Source: Chondrilla cf. caribensis | Taxonomy: Eukaryota; Porifera; Demospongiae; Chondrillida; Chondrillidae | DNA length: 64,000 nucleotides | NCBI GenBank assembly: GCA_964020155.1 | Contig: OZ026546.1 | Span: 8,119,879-8,183,878 of the forward strand | Direction of reading: 5' to 3' | Shown here: positions 22,401-34,400 of the stretch, in pieces | Position numbering within the stretch: the stretch's first letter is position 1 | How the letters are laid out: each line of letters begins with the position of its first letter | Notes under the pieces: model-generated | The model's input: only the letters and a program-made list of their open reading frames with translations | Told to the model about the DNA's origin: nothing | The model's database searches: none | Position numbers and translations under genes: made by a program

Positions 22401-24720
22401 ACGTACAACATCCATGACACACCTGATGTACGTACAACATCCCTGACACACCTGATGTACGTACAACATCCATGACACACCTGATGTACATATGTACAAC
22501 ATCCCTGACACACCTGATGTACGTTCAACATCCCCGACACACCTGATGTACGTACAACATCCCTGACACACTTGATGTACGTACAACATCCATGACACAC
22601 CTGATGTACATATGTACAACATCCCTGACACACCTGATGTACATACAACATCCATGACACACCTGATGTACGTACAACATCTCTGACACACCTGATGTAC
22701 GTTCAACATCCCCGACACACCTGATGTACATACAACATCCCTGACACACCTGATGTACATATGTACAACATCCCTGACACACCTGATGTACGTACAACAT
22801 CCATGACACACCTGATGTACATACAGCATCCCTGACATGCCTGATGTACGTTCAACATCCCTGACACACCTGATGTACATATGTACAACATCCCTGACAC
22901 ACCTGATGTACGTACAACATCCATGACACACCTGATGTACGTACAACATCCCTGACACACCTGATGTACGTACAACATCCCTGACACACCTGATGTACAT
23001 ACAACATCCCTGACACACCTGATGTACGTACAACATCCATGACACACCTGATGTACGTACAACATCCCTGACATGCCTGATGTACGTACAACATCCCTGA
23101 CACACCTGATGTACGTACAACATCCCTGACACACTTGATGTACATACAACATCCCTGACACACCTGATGTACGTACAACATCCCTGACACACCTGATGTA
23201 CGTACAACATCCCTGACACACCTGATGTACGTACAACATCCCTGACACACCTGATGTATGTACAACATCCCTGACCACCTGATGTATGTACAACATCCCT
23301 AGCTGACGCACCTGATGTATGTTCGTACAACATCCCTGACACACCTGACGTATGTACAATTATGTCCCTACTGGTGGTCTATGTATAGATGTCATTTGTT
23401 TACTTGTTTGTGTGATCCTGATTGTGTGATAATTGAATGTACATGTCATTTCTCACAGATCCACCAGCGGATCGGACTGTCTCCATCATCATTGTAGTGG
23501 TGGTTGCTGTAGGATCGACTGTGATTGTAGCACTGATCATTGTTGGCTTCATTTGTATCTGTATGTGTTGTAAGAAATCAAAGACTCCTCCATCAGAAGA
23601 GGTGTGTGATATGTGTGCTTGCATGAGTGCATGTGTCTGTCTGTGTGTGTGGGGGGAGTGTGTGTGCATGTGTATGTTGATGTGTCTGTGTCTGTTTGTG
23701 TGTGTGTGTAAGTGTATGCATGTGTGTGCATGTGTTTCCAATGCGACATGGTGCACTAGGTTAGGATGTAAACATTTTGACTGTTCCCCTCCCAGTACAG
23801 TCAAGCCTCAGTCTGTAATGCTCTTTCCTTCCTAAAATATCCAATTTCATGTCATCCATGAACATGTTCTTGTTTTCTCTCTATGTCAGTGGTTAGTGTG
23901 CATGTGCTGGTATAGGGTTGTGCATGGTACAATGAACAATGTTATGAAGGTGTTCATCATACTTTACTGTTCTTCTTACTCTCTTCCTCCACCCAGGTGG
24001 ACAGCAAGCATCAACCTTCTGGTATGTTGAGTGTAGCCGTACTGTATGTACAGTGTGTGTATGTGGATGTACATGTTCATGAGAACTATCGGTCCTAAGT
24101 TGACCATATATGTAGATCATGTGGGTGTGTCCATCCAATCAGAGTGTCATTCAGCAGGACAGTTGGTATACCAATTGTAAAGGTCTTCTGTAGTCTGGTG
24201 TAGTCGGCCACACCTCCTACCTAGGTGACTGCAGGTACTGTGGTTAGGGTGAATGTGTACCTTTGTATGGAGAGAATTAGTAGAAAGGGTTGTCTACACT
24301 AGTTAGGTCCTCAGATGGAATATCTACTTCATATCAATGCAGCAATGGTGGATTGATCTCCTAATGGTACTCATCATGCTTGTACTGAAGTATACTCTAA
24401 TATGTACATATTGTAGTATGTGAGTGTGGGTGAACTGTGTGGTGTGTTGTGAGGTGTGTGGATCAAATCACATCATCCTTGTTATTTGACGTTCTCCACA
24501 CTTCACAGTCACACAATGTAGTGAGGTTTACCCTGTGTGTTCCCTGCTTCCTACAGGACCAAGTGAAGGGACATTTGGACAAGATGAGAAGAACTCTACC
24601 ACTCCGTTCTATGCCAATGTGGAAATGGATGATGGAAGTGTTCCCATGACAATCAACCCCAGTTATGGACAGATTGAACTGAGTGGTATCCACAACAAAC
24701 CTATTTATGGAAATTTGTAA
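16370..24720 (+). CDS. Gene B: Ig/FN3 type I receptor with ITAM-like tail, about 517 aa
   Basis: Predicted join: 16370-16427, 17095-17427, 20625-20894, 20956-21237, 21359-21637, 23459-23601, 23997-24021, 24557-24720. The total is 1554 nt and in frame. Layout: signal peptide, Ig, FN3, Ig, FN3, TM, 63-residue tail with VPMTINPSY, YGQI and YGNL. Each extracellular module has a close match in gene A. Between Ig 1 and the first used FN3 lie two dead module exons (18804-19107, 19178-19262) that must be skipped. Three introns are inflated by minisatellites. Probable role: surface recognition receptor that could recruit SH2 or PTB adaptors through tail tyrosines (inferred from motifs only). Confidence 0.75.
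16449..16960. repeat. 56-bp minisatellite in gene B intron 1
   Basis: About nine copies of a 56-bp unit starting GGGTACATAATGTGTGTACT. It starts about 20 nt after the exon 1 donor. Long minus-strand frames through it are repeat artefacts. Confidence 0.93.
17095..17427 (+). CDS. Gene B exon 2, Ig-like domain 1
   Basis: 111 codons, phase 1-1, same length as the A and D counterparts. Ig cysteines are in VTLVCHHP and FNYSCFLVL, tryptophan in PQWRENG. Confidence 0.86.
17925..18258. mobile_element. MITE, about 330 bp
   Basis: Terminal inverted repeats with core GTATAACCGGAAATATTGG (left copy has CAG for CGG). Several internal GGCGG/CCGCC words extend the fold. There is no coding sequence. Confidence 0.75.
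18804..19107 (+). pseudogene. Dead FN3 exon of gene B
   Basis: Clear homologue of gene C exon 28068-28367, with acceptor and donor preserved. Compared with C it lacks two bases near 18855 and has TGA at 18888-18890 in the ancestral frame. It cannot be read through, so gene B must skip it. Confidence 0.85.
19178..19262 (+). pseudogene. Truncated Ig exon of gene B
   Basis: The first 85 nt match gene C exon 28438-28716 (PTAQGTEG, then FGRPFYLTC in C). Homology then stops and minisatellite begins, so the second Ig cysteine and the donor are gone. Confidence 0.82.
19267..20085. repeat. 23/24-bp minisatellite
   Basis: About 34 copies of CAGTCACCTGCTAGCATACA followed by TGG or TGGG. It begins inside the truncated Ig exon. 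Open frames on both strands are artefacts. Confidence 0.95.
20625..20894 (+). CDS. Gene B exon 3, FN3 domain
   Basis: 90 codons, phase 1-1. It is close to gene A exon 3, with one extra threonine codon in a short ACT run. Confidence 0.86.
20956..21237 (+). CDS. Gene B exon 4, Ig-like domain 2
   Basis: 94 codons, phase 1-1. Cysteines are in SLVLTCLVSG and AIRCGEVLSNG. Confidence 0.86.
21359..21637 (+). CDS. Gene B exon 5, FN3 domain
   Basis: 93 codons, phase 1-1. Contains ITLTWNT and SGLQPGTSYQISVHGVG, as in gene A exon 5. Confidence 0.86.
21933..23360. repeat. 29-bp minisatellite in gene B intron
   Basis: About 49 copies of CATCCCTGACACACCTGATG followed by TACGTACAA. Variants are CCATGA for CCCTGA and CATATG inserts. 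It fills the intron before the TM exon. Because 29 is not a multiple of 3 and the unit lacks stops on the minus strand, all three minus frames read the same 29-residue repeat; this is not a gene. Confidence 0.95.
23459..23601 (+). CDS. Gene B exon 6, transmembrane segment
   Basis: 143 nt, phase 1 to 0. Hydrophobic run (SIIIVVVVAVGSTVIVALII and onward) followed by MCCKKSK as a basic stop-transfer sequence. The donor lies in GT-rich sequence. Confidence 0.8.
23997..24021 (+). CDS. Gene B exon 7, 25-nt microexon
   Basis: CACCCAG acceptor, VDSKHQPS codons, then a GTATGT donor; phase 0 to 1. The identical exon occurs at 13546-13570, which supports it. Confidence 0.7.
24557..24720 (+). CDS. Gene B exon 8, ITAM-like terminal exon
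   Basis: Phase 1 entry, 53 codons, TAA. Tail tyrosines: FYANV, NPSYGQI and IYGNL. YGQI and YGNL are spaced as YxxI-x10-YxxL. The surrounding intron and exon are near-copies of 13951-14268. Confidence 0.82.
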
Positions 24721-25244
24721 TTCAAGTCTGTTTATATTGATTTCAATGAACCACTAGTTCATGCAGTACATTGTAGTTTGTGGATGTTGTAAATTTTCAT
24801 TCTCCCTAGTCTTGATCATTACAAGTAGACCATTTGATACATCAGCAACTGTACATCTATTACACATACCACCACGTACTACAGGTCACTAATTCTAGTA
24901 ACTGGTTATAGCAGTACTAGTGTAGACAGGAGATGTCGCTATGTGCGGATGCCATTTTGTCATCGAACCCCTCTCAGCTGAGGTCAAAGATGCTCAATCA
25001 CTTCTTGTTGCTTCGAGTTGTTTTGCTCATCACTTTGCTTGCTCGGGTTTCCTCGGAACTAGCGGTGCATGTTGGATAGTAAGTTGTAATATGCTGTGGT
25101 GTTGTATATACGAGTACATGCATATTTTGATTATACAGTACATGAGTGTCCTACACTCATTGATATATTTCGATCTATTTAGCAGACTACATGTACGCAC
25201 TTGGACTGGATGCATCAATTTCTATTTCATTTTGTTACCTTCAG

Positions 25245-25380
25245 CTCAAGGTCCTGTCCTCACCATGATGTCAGGAGAACAGTGTTTCGGTAGTAGAGTG
25301 GACCTGCTCTGTACTCATCCTGACCCTTTTGATGATCCTGACAAGTGCTTTCCTTCTACAATGTCACTGTACATGTGATA
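25245..25380 (+). pseudogene. Orphan partial Ig-like exon
   Basis: TTCAG acceptor, phase 1, then GEQCFGSRVDLLCTHPD, which parallels CYGDVVTLVCHHP of the Ig 1 exons. A stop (TGA 25378-25380) follows and no F-strand cysteine is present. It is probably the 5' remnant of another receptor gene. Confidence 0.6.
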
Positions 25381-25448
25381 CAATTATACCAGGTTGATGT
25401 GACCTATCAACAGTACGTATAGATGATGCTCTGTAATATGTGGTGTGT

Positions 25449-25995
25449 ATTAGTGTTGTTTTAGTTAGCAAAACCTTTTTAGTAATAGTTGTAGTTAATC
25501 GACTGATGACAGAAAATAGAATTTTAGTTTTAGTTATAGTATGTAGCCACCTCCTAGATTTTAGTTATAGTTACAGTTTTCACTTTAAAATGTAAATATT
25601 CTAGTTATAGTTATTGTATTAGTTACAGTAATGAGTGTTTTACATGTACTACACTCTACCATCATGATATGCTCATGCCTACATGGTTCCCAATGCTCCT
25701 AGCCTTCAAATATCTGTATAGAAACACACCATTTCCATTTACTGGGAACAATTTTATAGTGCTACTATAGTCTCTTTGTACTCTAACATGGTCTTGTACA
25801 GTAACTACAACATTTGTGGCAGATATTTGATTATAGTTTTAGTTAGTGACATCGTATACACTTTTAGTTACAGTTATAGTTATTTGAAGGTGACTCCTGC
25901 ACTTTTAGTTAGTTAGAGTTATGATTAACTAAAAGGTCCAGAGCATTACTAAAACACAATTTAGTTATAGTTATGATTAATCAAAACAACACTAG
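25449..25995. mobile_element. TTAGTTATAGTTATAG-rich element with inverted ends
   Basis: The interior is built of degenerate TTAGTTATAG words on both strands. The ends are inverted copies around AGTGTTGTTTTAGTTA and the complementary CAAAACAACACTA. It is probably a non-autonomous DNA element. Confidence 0.6.
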
Positions 25996-27248
25996 TGTGT
26001 ATGTACAAAATCACCCACGTATCACACACAATATTACAAAGAGTTGACCTTTATAATTACATAAATATTTACACAAATAACATCCCATAATCATGCTCTC
26101 AGACTAGTGCCTGCATTTGGTCCCTTGGGATTTGAATGTAATACAATTGAACATTTGTTCCTTGCTTACACTACATAAATAGACAGTCATCCTTTGTGGG
26201 ACATTTGGGCGTAGGGCTGTAGGTTATAGGTCATGAACTACTGTGGAATGAATGACAAAACATACATTCTAAATATTAAGAAATCTGATTTCAACACTCC
26301 TTATATAGTTCATATGCTGTTACAGTAGTGAACTAGGCTTCCTTGGCATTTCACTCTGAGATTCCCTCCCCTCTCTCTTTCTCTCCTGTGTGTATGCATG
26401 TGTGTATATCCATGCATTGCAAGTTGTGTGATCCACACCTGCACCTGATAAATTAAAATCATCAACTATGTGGTATCATTGGCAATGCGTGTACTTCAAT
26501 GGTATTGTATTGTTTCACAGGGGGTTAGGATATCTTATTCGGATTCCCTCAAAGTGATACATATTAATTAATATCTCTAACTTTCATATTTCAAAGTAGA
26601 CATGTATAGTTATCACTTCTGATGTTTTCCGGGTTCTTCGTCGTTTCTCTACTCTGTAGTGAGGTCCGTCCGAAAGCTCATTCTTTTGTCCGAACATCGA
26701 TTATTATCGGGCGATATTTTCGATCAACTCTAGCAGAGTCATGGGGTAAGCTACGAGGATCTTACTGAGTAGAGAGCGGCTACATGTAATGGCCAATAAA
26801 ACAAAGTTTATTGGGAGTCGGTAGATTCTATAGTTTTCGAGAAATAGCCAATTTTATATGTCCGAATATAGGGATCTAGCTACCTTCAGAAGTTTGCATC
26901 ACGATATTCCGCAAGGGTTTTCCATTGGAGGGTGTTAATGGCGGTAGTGGCATTGTCTTAGTTTTTGAGAAGTTTAGTACAAGACAATTCTCAGGCAAGA
27001 GATTCTTGACATTGCAGAGTTTAACTTAGCAGATATGTTCTTGACACTAGTTCCTGTAGTGTAGAATGATGAATTATAGTACAACAGTGCTAAACATGAT
27101 TATTTTCTTAAGTGTGCTTATTAATGAATGTATTGTATACACATGTGTATAATACACATGTATTGTGGAGATTTTGCAAATGGCAGGCCTTAGTCAACGC
27201 CAGCTCAATTTCATGCATACTTTATTCTTGTTTTATCCCCATGTACAG

Positions 27249-27593
27249 GTCACGCTAACCTCACCATCTCCACATCCACTTCTACTCCATGTTATGGAGA
27301 TGTAGTGACTCTAGTGTGTCATCATCCTGAGCTGGCCAGCAATCGCTTCAAATACTTCACCACTACACCAACATGGAAGGAGAATGGTACTGTCATTGAT
27401 GTATTGGATGGTACCATCTACACTGCATATGCTGTACATGTAGACTTGACTCAAACATTCCTCAAACTCAACATTACAGTAGGCCACTTCAGGAACAGAT
27501 TCTTTAAGTACTCTTGTGTACTAACATTAGCTGATGAGGATGGTGATGCTTCAGGTTCCGAGGAAAGTGAAGAAATCACTGTAGATCCTGTTG
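27249..27593 (+). CDS. Gene C exon, Ig-like domain 1
   Basis: 115 codons, phase 1-1. Strand B cysteine in VTLVCHHPE, tryptophan in PTWKENG, strand F cysteine in FKYSCVLTL. The middle differs strongly from A, B and D, while the ends are almost the same. Confidence 0.85.
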
Positions 27594-27945
27594 GTGAGTG
27601 GGTACTCTGTGTGTGTACTTACAGTTGTGTATTACCTACCTCATCCTTCTGTTTACTCATGTATGTTATGTATACATTCACTTTTATGACTCACTACTCA
27701 TAGCCATGCATACCATGCCCATTTCAATGAATGGTGAACCTCGTCAACATTTGCCTTGATTTGTGTTGGAATGGATCAACCAACTGCATTCCACTGTATA
27801 TCACACAGGCTGATATGCACCACACATACTGTTGCGTTTCCATTTAGCTAGAACAGGAATAGAGAAAGGAAGTCTTTTTTCACTTCTTGTCTGCATCTTG
27901 TCTTTTCAGTGTTGTCACTCGTGATTTGTGTACTTATGACACTTA

Positions 27946-28030
<85 letters not shown>

Positions 28031-31000
28031 GATACTCTCCTTTTAATTAATGCACACACGCACACAGTGGCTCCCCTTCCTCCCAAGATCACTACAATAG
28101 AGTCTCTCACTGAGAGAACCTCACTAACATGGACACACAATACAGTGTGTTTTAATACTAGTGACATAGAGTATGTAGTGAGCTGGGTGGACCTGGCTAG
28201 TGGTGGAGGTCTCAATGGTACTACTGTGGAGAGGAACTTCACTATAAGGACTGGAGTGAGGGGTGTGTACCGGGTGAGGATTTTGGCTACAGTAAGGGGT
28301 GTGTCCAATGTAGGAGGTGTGGCTGCTAGCTGGGAGGATAGCAGAACTGAAGTACTGGTACATCCAGGTATGTTACCATTGTGTGTGGTGTGTGCATGTC
28401 CAAAGATTCCCACTCAGAATGTCTCACTACTGCACAGGCCAACCCACTGCTCAAGGTACTGAGGGTGTTGCCTGTTTTGGACGGCCATTTTATCTGACAT
28501 GTCTCCATGGCTACACTACTGACTATGACACCATCTGGAGTGTGAATGGAAGTTGGATTGGGACCAGTGACCTGGTGTATGTTGTGATAGGGGACATCCT
28601 GGTAGTCTCCAACATCACTGAGGACCTCTTCTCCAATGCTGTCACCTCCTTCAAGTGTGCTGTTCTCCTCAATGGGACTAAGTTCACTGGAGAGCCCTAC
28701 CTCATGGACCCTATTGGTACAGTGACTCTTGTGCTGTGTGTGATGTGGAGTGTGTTTCATGAGATGTGTTCTCTCTTCAGAGCATCCCCACTCACCAGAG
28801 GTGACAGTCACAGACTCCACCCCCTACACTATAGTGCTGACACTGGACCACTCGGAGGTGTGTTTTGAGGACTACACTTTCCACTACAAGATCTCTTGGA
28901 GCAGAGCAGATGGAGAATGGTCCCTTCCAGTAGAGGTCCCCCTCATCCCGTCCTACACCATCACTGGTCTGAGTCCAGGTAGTGAGTACAGAGTGAGAGT
29001 GTTAGCAGAGAGTGAGGAGGACTCTACTGTAGTCAGTGGACCAGTCACTGTCAGAGCAGTCACACTTGGTCAAGCAGGCGTGTACTCTACACTTTAGACA
29101 CAAGTGTCCCAACATCGAACAAGTATACCTGGCCTCATTTGTACATCTTCATTTCCCCAGGTCTGATTACTGTCATATCAACTTGTTTCGGGCTATACTT
29201 TGCCATCACCATAGCCATGTCAACCTCTTTCCTAATCTGCTGTGTGATTTTCTCCAAGAGGAAGAAAAATGAGAAAGGTGTGTACATACCTACATACGTA
29301 CATGTGTACTTTGAGAAATGCTTGTGAGTGTTCAGCATTTGTTCTCCGATCTCCTCACAGAACCAGATACCGTTGGGATTACCTGATGACATTCCAATGA
29401 CAACAAATCCCTGCTACATGGAGACGGCTATGTCAACACCACAGCCTCCTCCACCCACTCACATTGCTTAGAAACAGTGAAACTCTTACTATGTAGGTTT
29501 TCTAACAAACTACTGAGTCTCAGGGGTAATGAACAATTGTATTCCAATTGCTGTTATGCACAATCACATGTACGCTAGAGAGTAAGTGAATAGATCAGAG
29601 AATTGTTTGTTTCAGCAAAGTATTGAGTCAGAGCAGTCACACTAGCAGGTGTGTGTTGTGAAGATGTACGCCTATGTGTGTATGGTGTGCTCTAGTGTAA
29701 TGTGCTCACATCTGTATAATATTATGTGTGTGTGTTGTACAGTGTGACTCATACTTGTACTATATACGTACTGTGTGTATATACATACATTCTCGATTGT
29801 TAACTGTTTGTATTTGTCCTTCAGGTCTCATTATTGGGTTGGCTTCTTGTTTTGGGCTTTTGTCTGTTATCACCACAGTCATGTCAGCTAGTTTTCTGAC
29901 TTTTTGTTTGACTTCATTCAAGAAGAGGAGAAATGAGAAAGGTGTGTACATTAGTACTTCAAATGTTTGTAATTATTCAATATTGTGTTTTGGTCTCCTC
30001 ACAGAATCCAACGATGTTGACTCAGACAATGACGTTCCCATGACAACAAACCCCAGCTACATGAGGACCACTCTGTCCACCCCACAGTCTCCACCCACTC
30101 ACGTCGTGTAGAAAACACTAAAACTCTTACTTGTTTAACTACTGAGCTGATCAATATTCGATTGTGTGTATTCAGAGTGAGAGTGTTAGCAGAGAGTGAG
30201 GAGGACTCTACTGTAGTCAGTGGACCAGTCACTGTCAGAGCAGTCACACTAGCAGGTGGGTGTTGTGTGTACATAGTTTTTTTGCATGTATGTACCTCTG
30301 AGCATACGTATGTGTAGCGTGCATGTGTGTGTGTGTGGATGTGATAAATATGTGTTGGTGTATGTATGTGGGGAGGCTTCTAGGTGTAGGTGTGGTTATA
30401 ACATTGTGCACACCCTTGTCTGTACCTATTAATGCCCTCAGGTCCTATTATTGGAATAGCTACTTTCTTTGGATTTTTATCCATCATCACAACCACATCA
30501 ACCCTGTGTCTGTTGGTTTGTGTGGTTCGCTTATTCAAGAAAAATAAAAGTGATAAAGGTACCCTATGTGCATACATACACTGTATGTACTTCAAGGAAT
30601 GATTGTGTTTAATAATGTGTTTTGATCTCCTCACAGGACCCAATGATTTTCACTTGTCGAATGATGTTCCCATGACAACCAACCCCAGCTACATGGAGAC
30701 CATTTTGTCCGCCCCACGGCCTCCACCATGACTCCACCCACCTGTGAAAATGTGTAGAAAACAGTTGTGGTCAATCATTACAAATTCTACAGTAAACTGT
30801 ATATGTATGGCCATATATATGGGTACAATATGAATTGCTCTAGTATTTCGTCACGTGCATGTCATCAAACAGTGGATATTGAATGCAATTGAACTAAGTC
30901 TCTTAGTTTCTATCTATTGTTAACTCTTTTATACGTCACTTTATTTTCTGTTTTGTTATGTGCTGGAACGATGCATATGCACACACACACATGCACACAT

Positions 31001-31394
31001 GCACTCATTCACACGCGTGCACACACACACTACCCAGATCAGCTTCCAACTCCTGTGAACATTGCCACCTTCTCCAACTCAACAACTGCTGTTCTGACTG
31101 TGTCCTTTGACCCTCAATGTTGCAACACTGCCCAGTTGAATGTAGACATAACCACCACCAGCAGTAGTGCTACCACCCCTGTGGTCCTTCCTGTGGACTC
31201 CACTGATCCAACCAACACAACTATAGTGATCACTGACATCACTGAGGGTGTGTCCTACACTGCTAGTATCTGGTCTGTGTGTAGAGATGCTAACAACCTT
31301 CTGGAGGATAGTGGAGTGTTGGTAGTGAACTTTATGACCAATGGTGAGTGTGTGCATCCATGTGTTCATGTGAGTGTATGTACCTGCAGGTGTG

Positions 31395-31460
<66 letters not shown>

Positions 31461-34400
31461 CATGTATACATACCAATGTGTGTGTTTTACATGACATATT
31501 TACTATCTGCATGGTCCTCAAATGAAAAAGATCCAAATATCAATGGCACAGGTTAGTGATCAAGGATTGAATCAAGCTACATGTCAGCTACATGTCATGT
31601 GTCTGTAATAACTGAATGAACTGGATAACTAGTCGAAAAGCAGAGTTTTCTGTAATTTTTAAGCCTGTGGATTGATCAATGATAAGGTAGCACAAGATCT
31701 GATTGCATAGAGGAGTAGCTGGGATTTACAGTACAATTATGTATATACATTTGCATGTACATGAGCAGCATACAGTATGTACAGCATCATTTTGTGTACA
31801 ATAGTTGGAAGCCATTTGGCACTTACAGTATACCTACCACCTACACTACACCACTTACACTACACCACCTACATTACACCACCTACACTACACCACCTAC
31901 ACTACACCACCTACACTACACCATGGCCATCTACACTACACCACCTACACTACACCGCCTGCACTACACCGCCTACACTACACCGCCTACACTACACCGC
32001 CTACACTACACCGCCTACACTACACCGCCTACACTACACCACCTACACTACACCGCCTACACTACACCACCTACACTACACCACCTACACTACACCACCT
32101 ACACTACACCGCCTACACTACACCACCTACACTACACCACCTACACTACACCACCTACACTACACCACCTACACTATGCCACCTACACTACAGCTATTAG
32201 TTATGTTCATATTGTGGTTAAACTGTTGGTCATTTGTCATGATCTGTAGCCAGTTCATATAGGTAACAGCTGTGTTGTGTATCCTGTCATTGTGTGTACA
32301 TGTGCAGATTCAACAGGTCAACCATCATCACCTGCGACAACAACAGTGTCAGTGTGGCTTCCTATTGTCATCATTGTCATCATTGTCATGGTGGTAGTAG
32401 TCTCCATTGGTGTTATCATGACAGTGGCAGGGGTGTGTTGGAGATGGAACCTTAATCATGGACGGTACAGGATAGCAGCTGGTGAAGGTACGTAATACAG
32501 ATTACTGCCATGGTTCATACGTATATACTTCTTATTCATTTGTAGTCATTACTGTATATATGTATGTATGTACGTTCTTATAGACCTACCATCTTTACAA
32601 CAGTCTGTACTCTGTGTACAGTAAAGTGTGCATGTTATGGCAATGTAATAGTACTAGATGTACATGTACTCTAAGTACCTACATACGGTATGTATGTGTA
32701 ATGCTATCCTACAAATTGGACTTGTCGCAACAAGAAAAGGTTCTCAGATTATTATATATTTGCTTCTCAGAGATATCACTACAACACTCACACACCATAC
32801 AACACAGGCGTGCCCTTTTATATTGAAACATAACACTTCTTGAATGTTCTAGAACATTACATAACACACTAGCTAATAGATAAGCCTAACAATCACATAG
32901 AAGTCACAATGTCATAATGATTACATCTGTATCCATTTATAGTATAAATATATACATGTATATACATACTTTGCCCTCGGTATATCGCTTCCTGACACTC
33001 AAGTATATCCCCACGTACCCAGCAAAGGCGGGGTATAACAAATATGTATCCCGTCTAAATGATCGGAAGTATGTTAGCGTTGTGAATACAGACGAAAAGT
33101 TTTGCAAGGAAAAATTTCTTTAGAAGCTGGAAACGGCAGTAAAATTGAGGCAAGTTAACAATAACCAAGTATGATGGAATGGTTAATGATAGAAGTTTCA
33201 TTGGAACCCAACCCGCTCGGAGAGAAAGGAGAAAAGAGAAAAACTGCAACTGCAGGACTCAAACCCAGGGTGTCTGACTGTAGCCGCCATAACCACTGAG
33301 CCACGAAGCCACCACAGCAACCAGCCCTCCCAATTCTCCTTTCATACTGCACCAGTGGTACTGCTGAGCTGCAGTCTCACACCAGCGAGACCACACAACC
33401 GTGTGGATTTAAACGTGTTGATGTGACTAATTATGTTAATTATCGTCATTCCAACCTCTAGTTTAGTCAGTGTAATCACTTCATCCAATTTTTTAATCAG
33501 ATGATCATATTACATAAGCAGGTGTGTGATAATGATAGAAGTTTCATTGGAACTCAACCCAACAGAAAGGAGAAAAGAGAAAATCCGGCATCTGCGGGAC
33601 TTGACTTTCTCTTTTCTCCTTTCTCTCTGAGCGAGTTGGGTTCCAATGAAACTCTGACTATACTAGATGTTGAAATGAAGATAATTAACATAATTGGTCA
33701 ATAATAACCGAGTACCCATCAACTCTCTAATACCTAGTAAAAGGGGTGTGCGGATAATGATGACAGTGATCGTTTCTCTGAGCTTACCGACTTATACCCC
33801 TTTCACATGGACTAACTAACCCGGGTCAGACCTGGGTCTGACCCGGGTTAGTGTATTCCACACGCACGTTAACTCGGGCTAAGTAATTGGGTCTGACCCT
33901 GATCGGGAGCAGGGTCAGACCCAAGTTAAGTAGAACCGAAGCGAGTTAAAAGTGGCGGAGCGCGGACGCAACTGGACTGATGAAGAAATAGAAGCTTTGT
34001 TGGCAATTTGGGCAGACGAAATCATCCAGAGGCAATTATTGGGTGCCACCAGAAAAGCCTGATTTCTACGCTTCATCCAGATGGTCCTTCTTGTCAACGT
34101 CGCTTCAGTAGCAGTGGTCATCATCGCTGCCAGAAAGAATGATCGTTCTGCATCTTGCTTCAACATTAGCTGCTTCATTCGTCTCCTAAAAGCCATTCTT
34201 TTCACGAAGCACCTTCTGCGTCGTAACACACACCTCCGTTACCACTATAACAAGGCACAAATGAATAAACGAAAAACAACTCCGAATGCCATTTTTCTCG
34301 ATTAAGATCAGCGATACTAGTAATTGATTACACAAAGGTGATAATACAAACAAAGATAAGAACCGCTCCATGTGAACGGAAAGCGGGTCTAACCCGGGTT

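Larger units (their letters stand above)
24721..27248. other. Intergenic, B to C, with an orphan Ig half-exon
   Basis: The signal exon of gene C should lie here but no ATG with a hydrophobic run and phase 1 donor is convincing. 25245-25380 is an Ig-like half exon (separate entry). 25449-25995 is a low-complexity element. 26560-27060 has CpG-richer transposon-like texture without recognisable ends. Confidence 0.5.

Noticed and set aside
21834..23342. 502-residue open frame on the minus strand
   Set aside because: It is a 29-bp minisatellite with no minus-strand stop; all three minus frames give the same repeated peptide, and it lies in an intron of gene B.
24941..25240. Signal-peptide exon for gene C
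   Set aside because: The open frame is long, but there is no clear hydrophobic core next to a phase 1 donor; left as not found.
31755..32262. Three overlapping plus-strand frames rich in Thr, His and Pro
   Set aside because: 14-bp minisatellite read in three frames.
33255..33310. Minus-strand tRNA gene
   Set aside because: A- and B-box-like motifs are present but the acceptor stem does not pair and the sequence continues as a SINE body.
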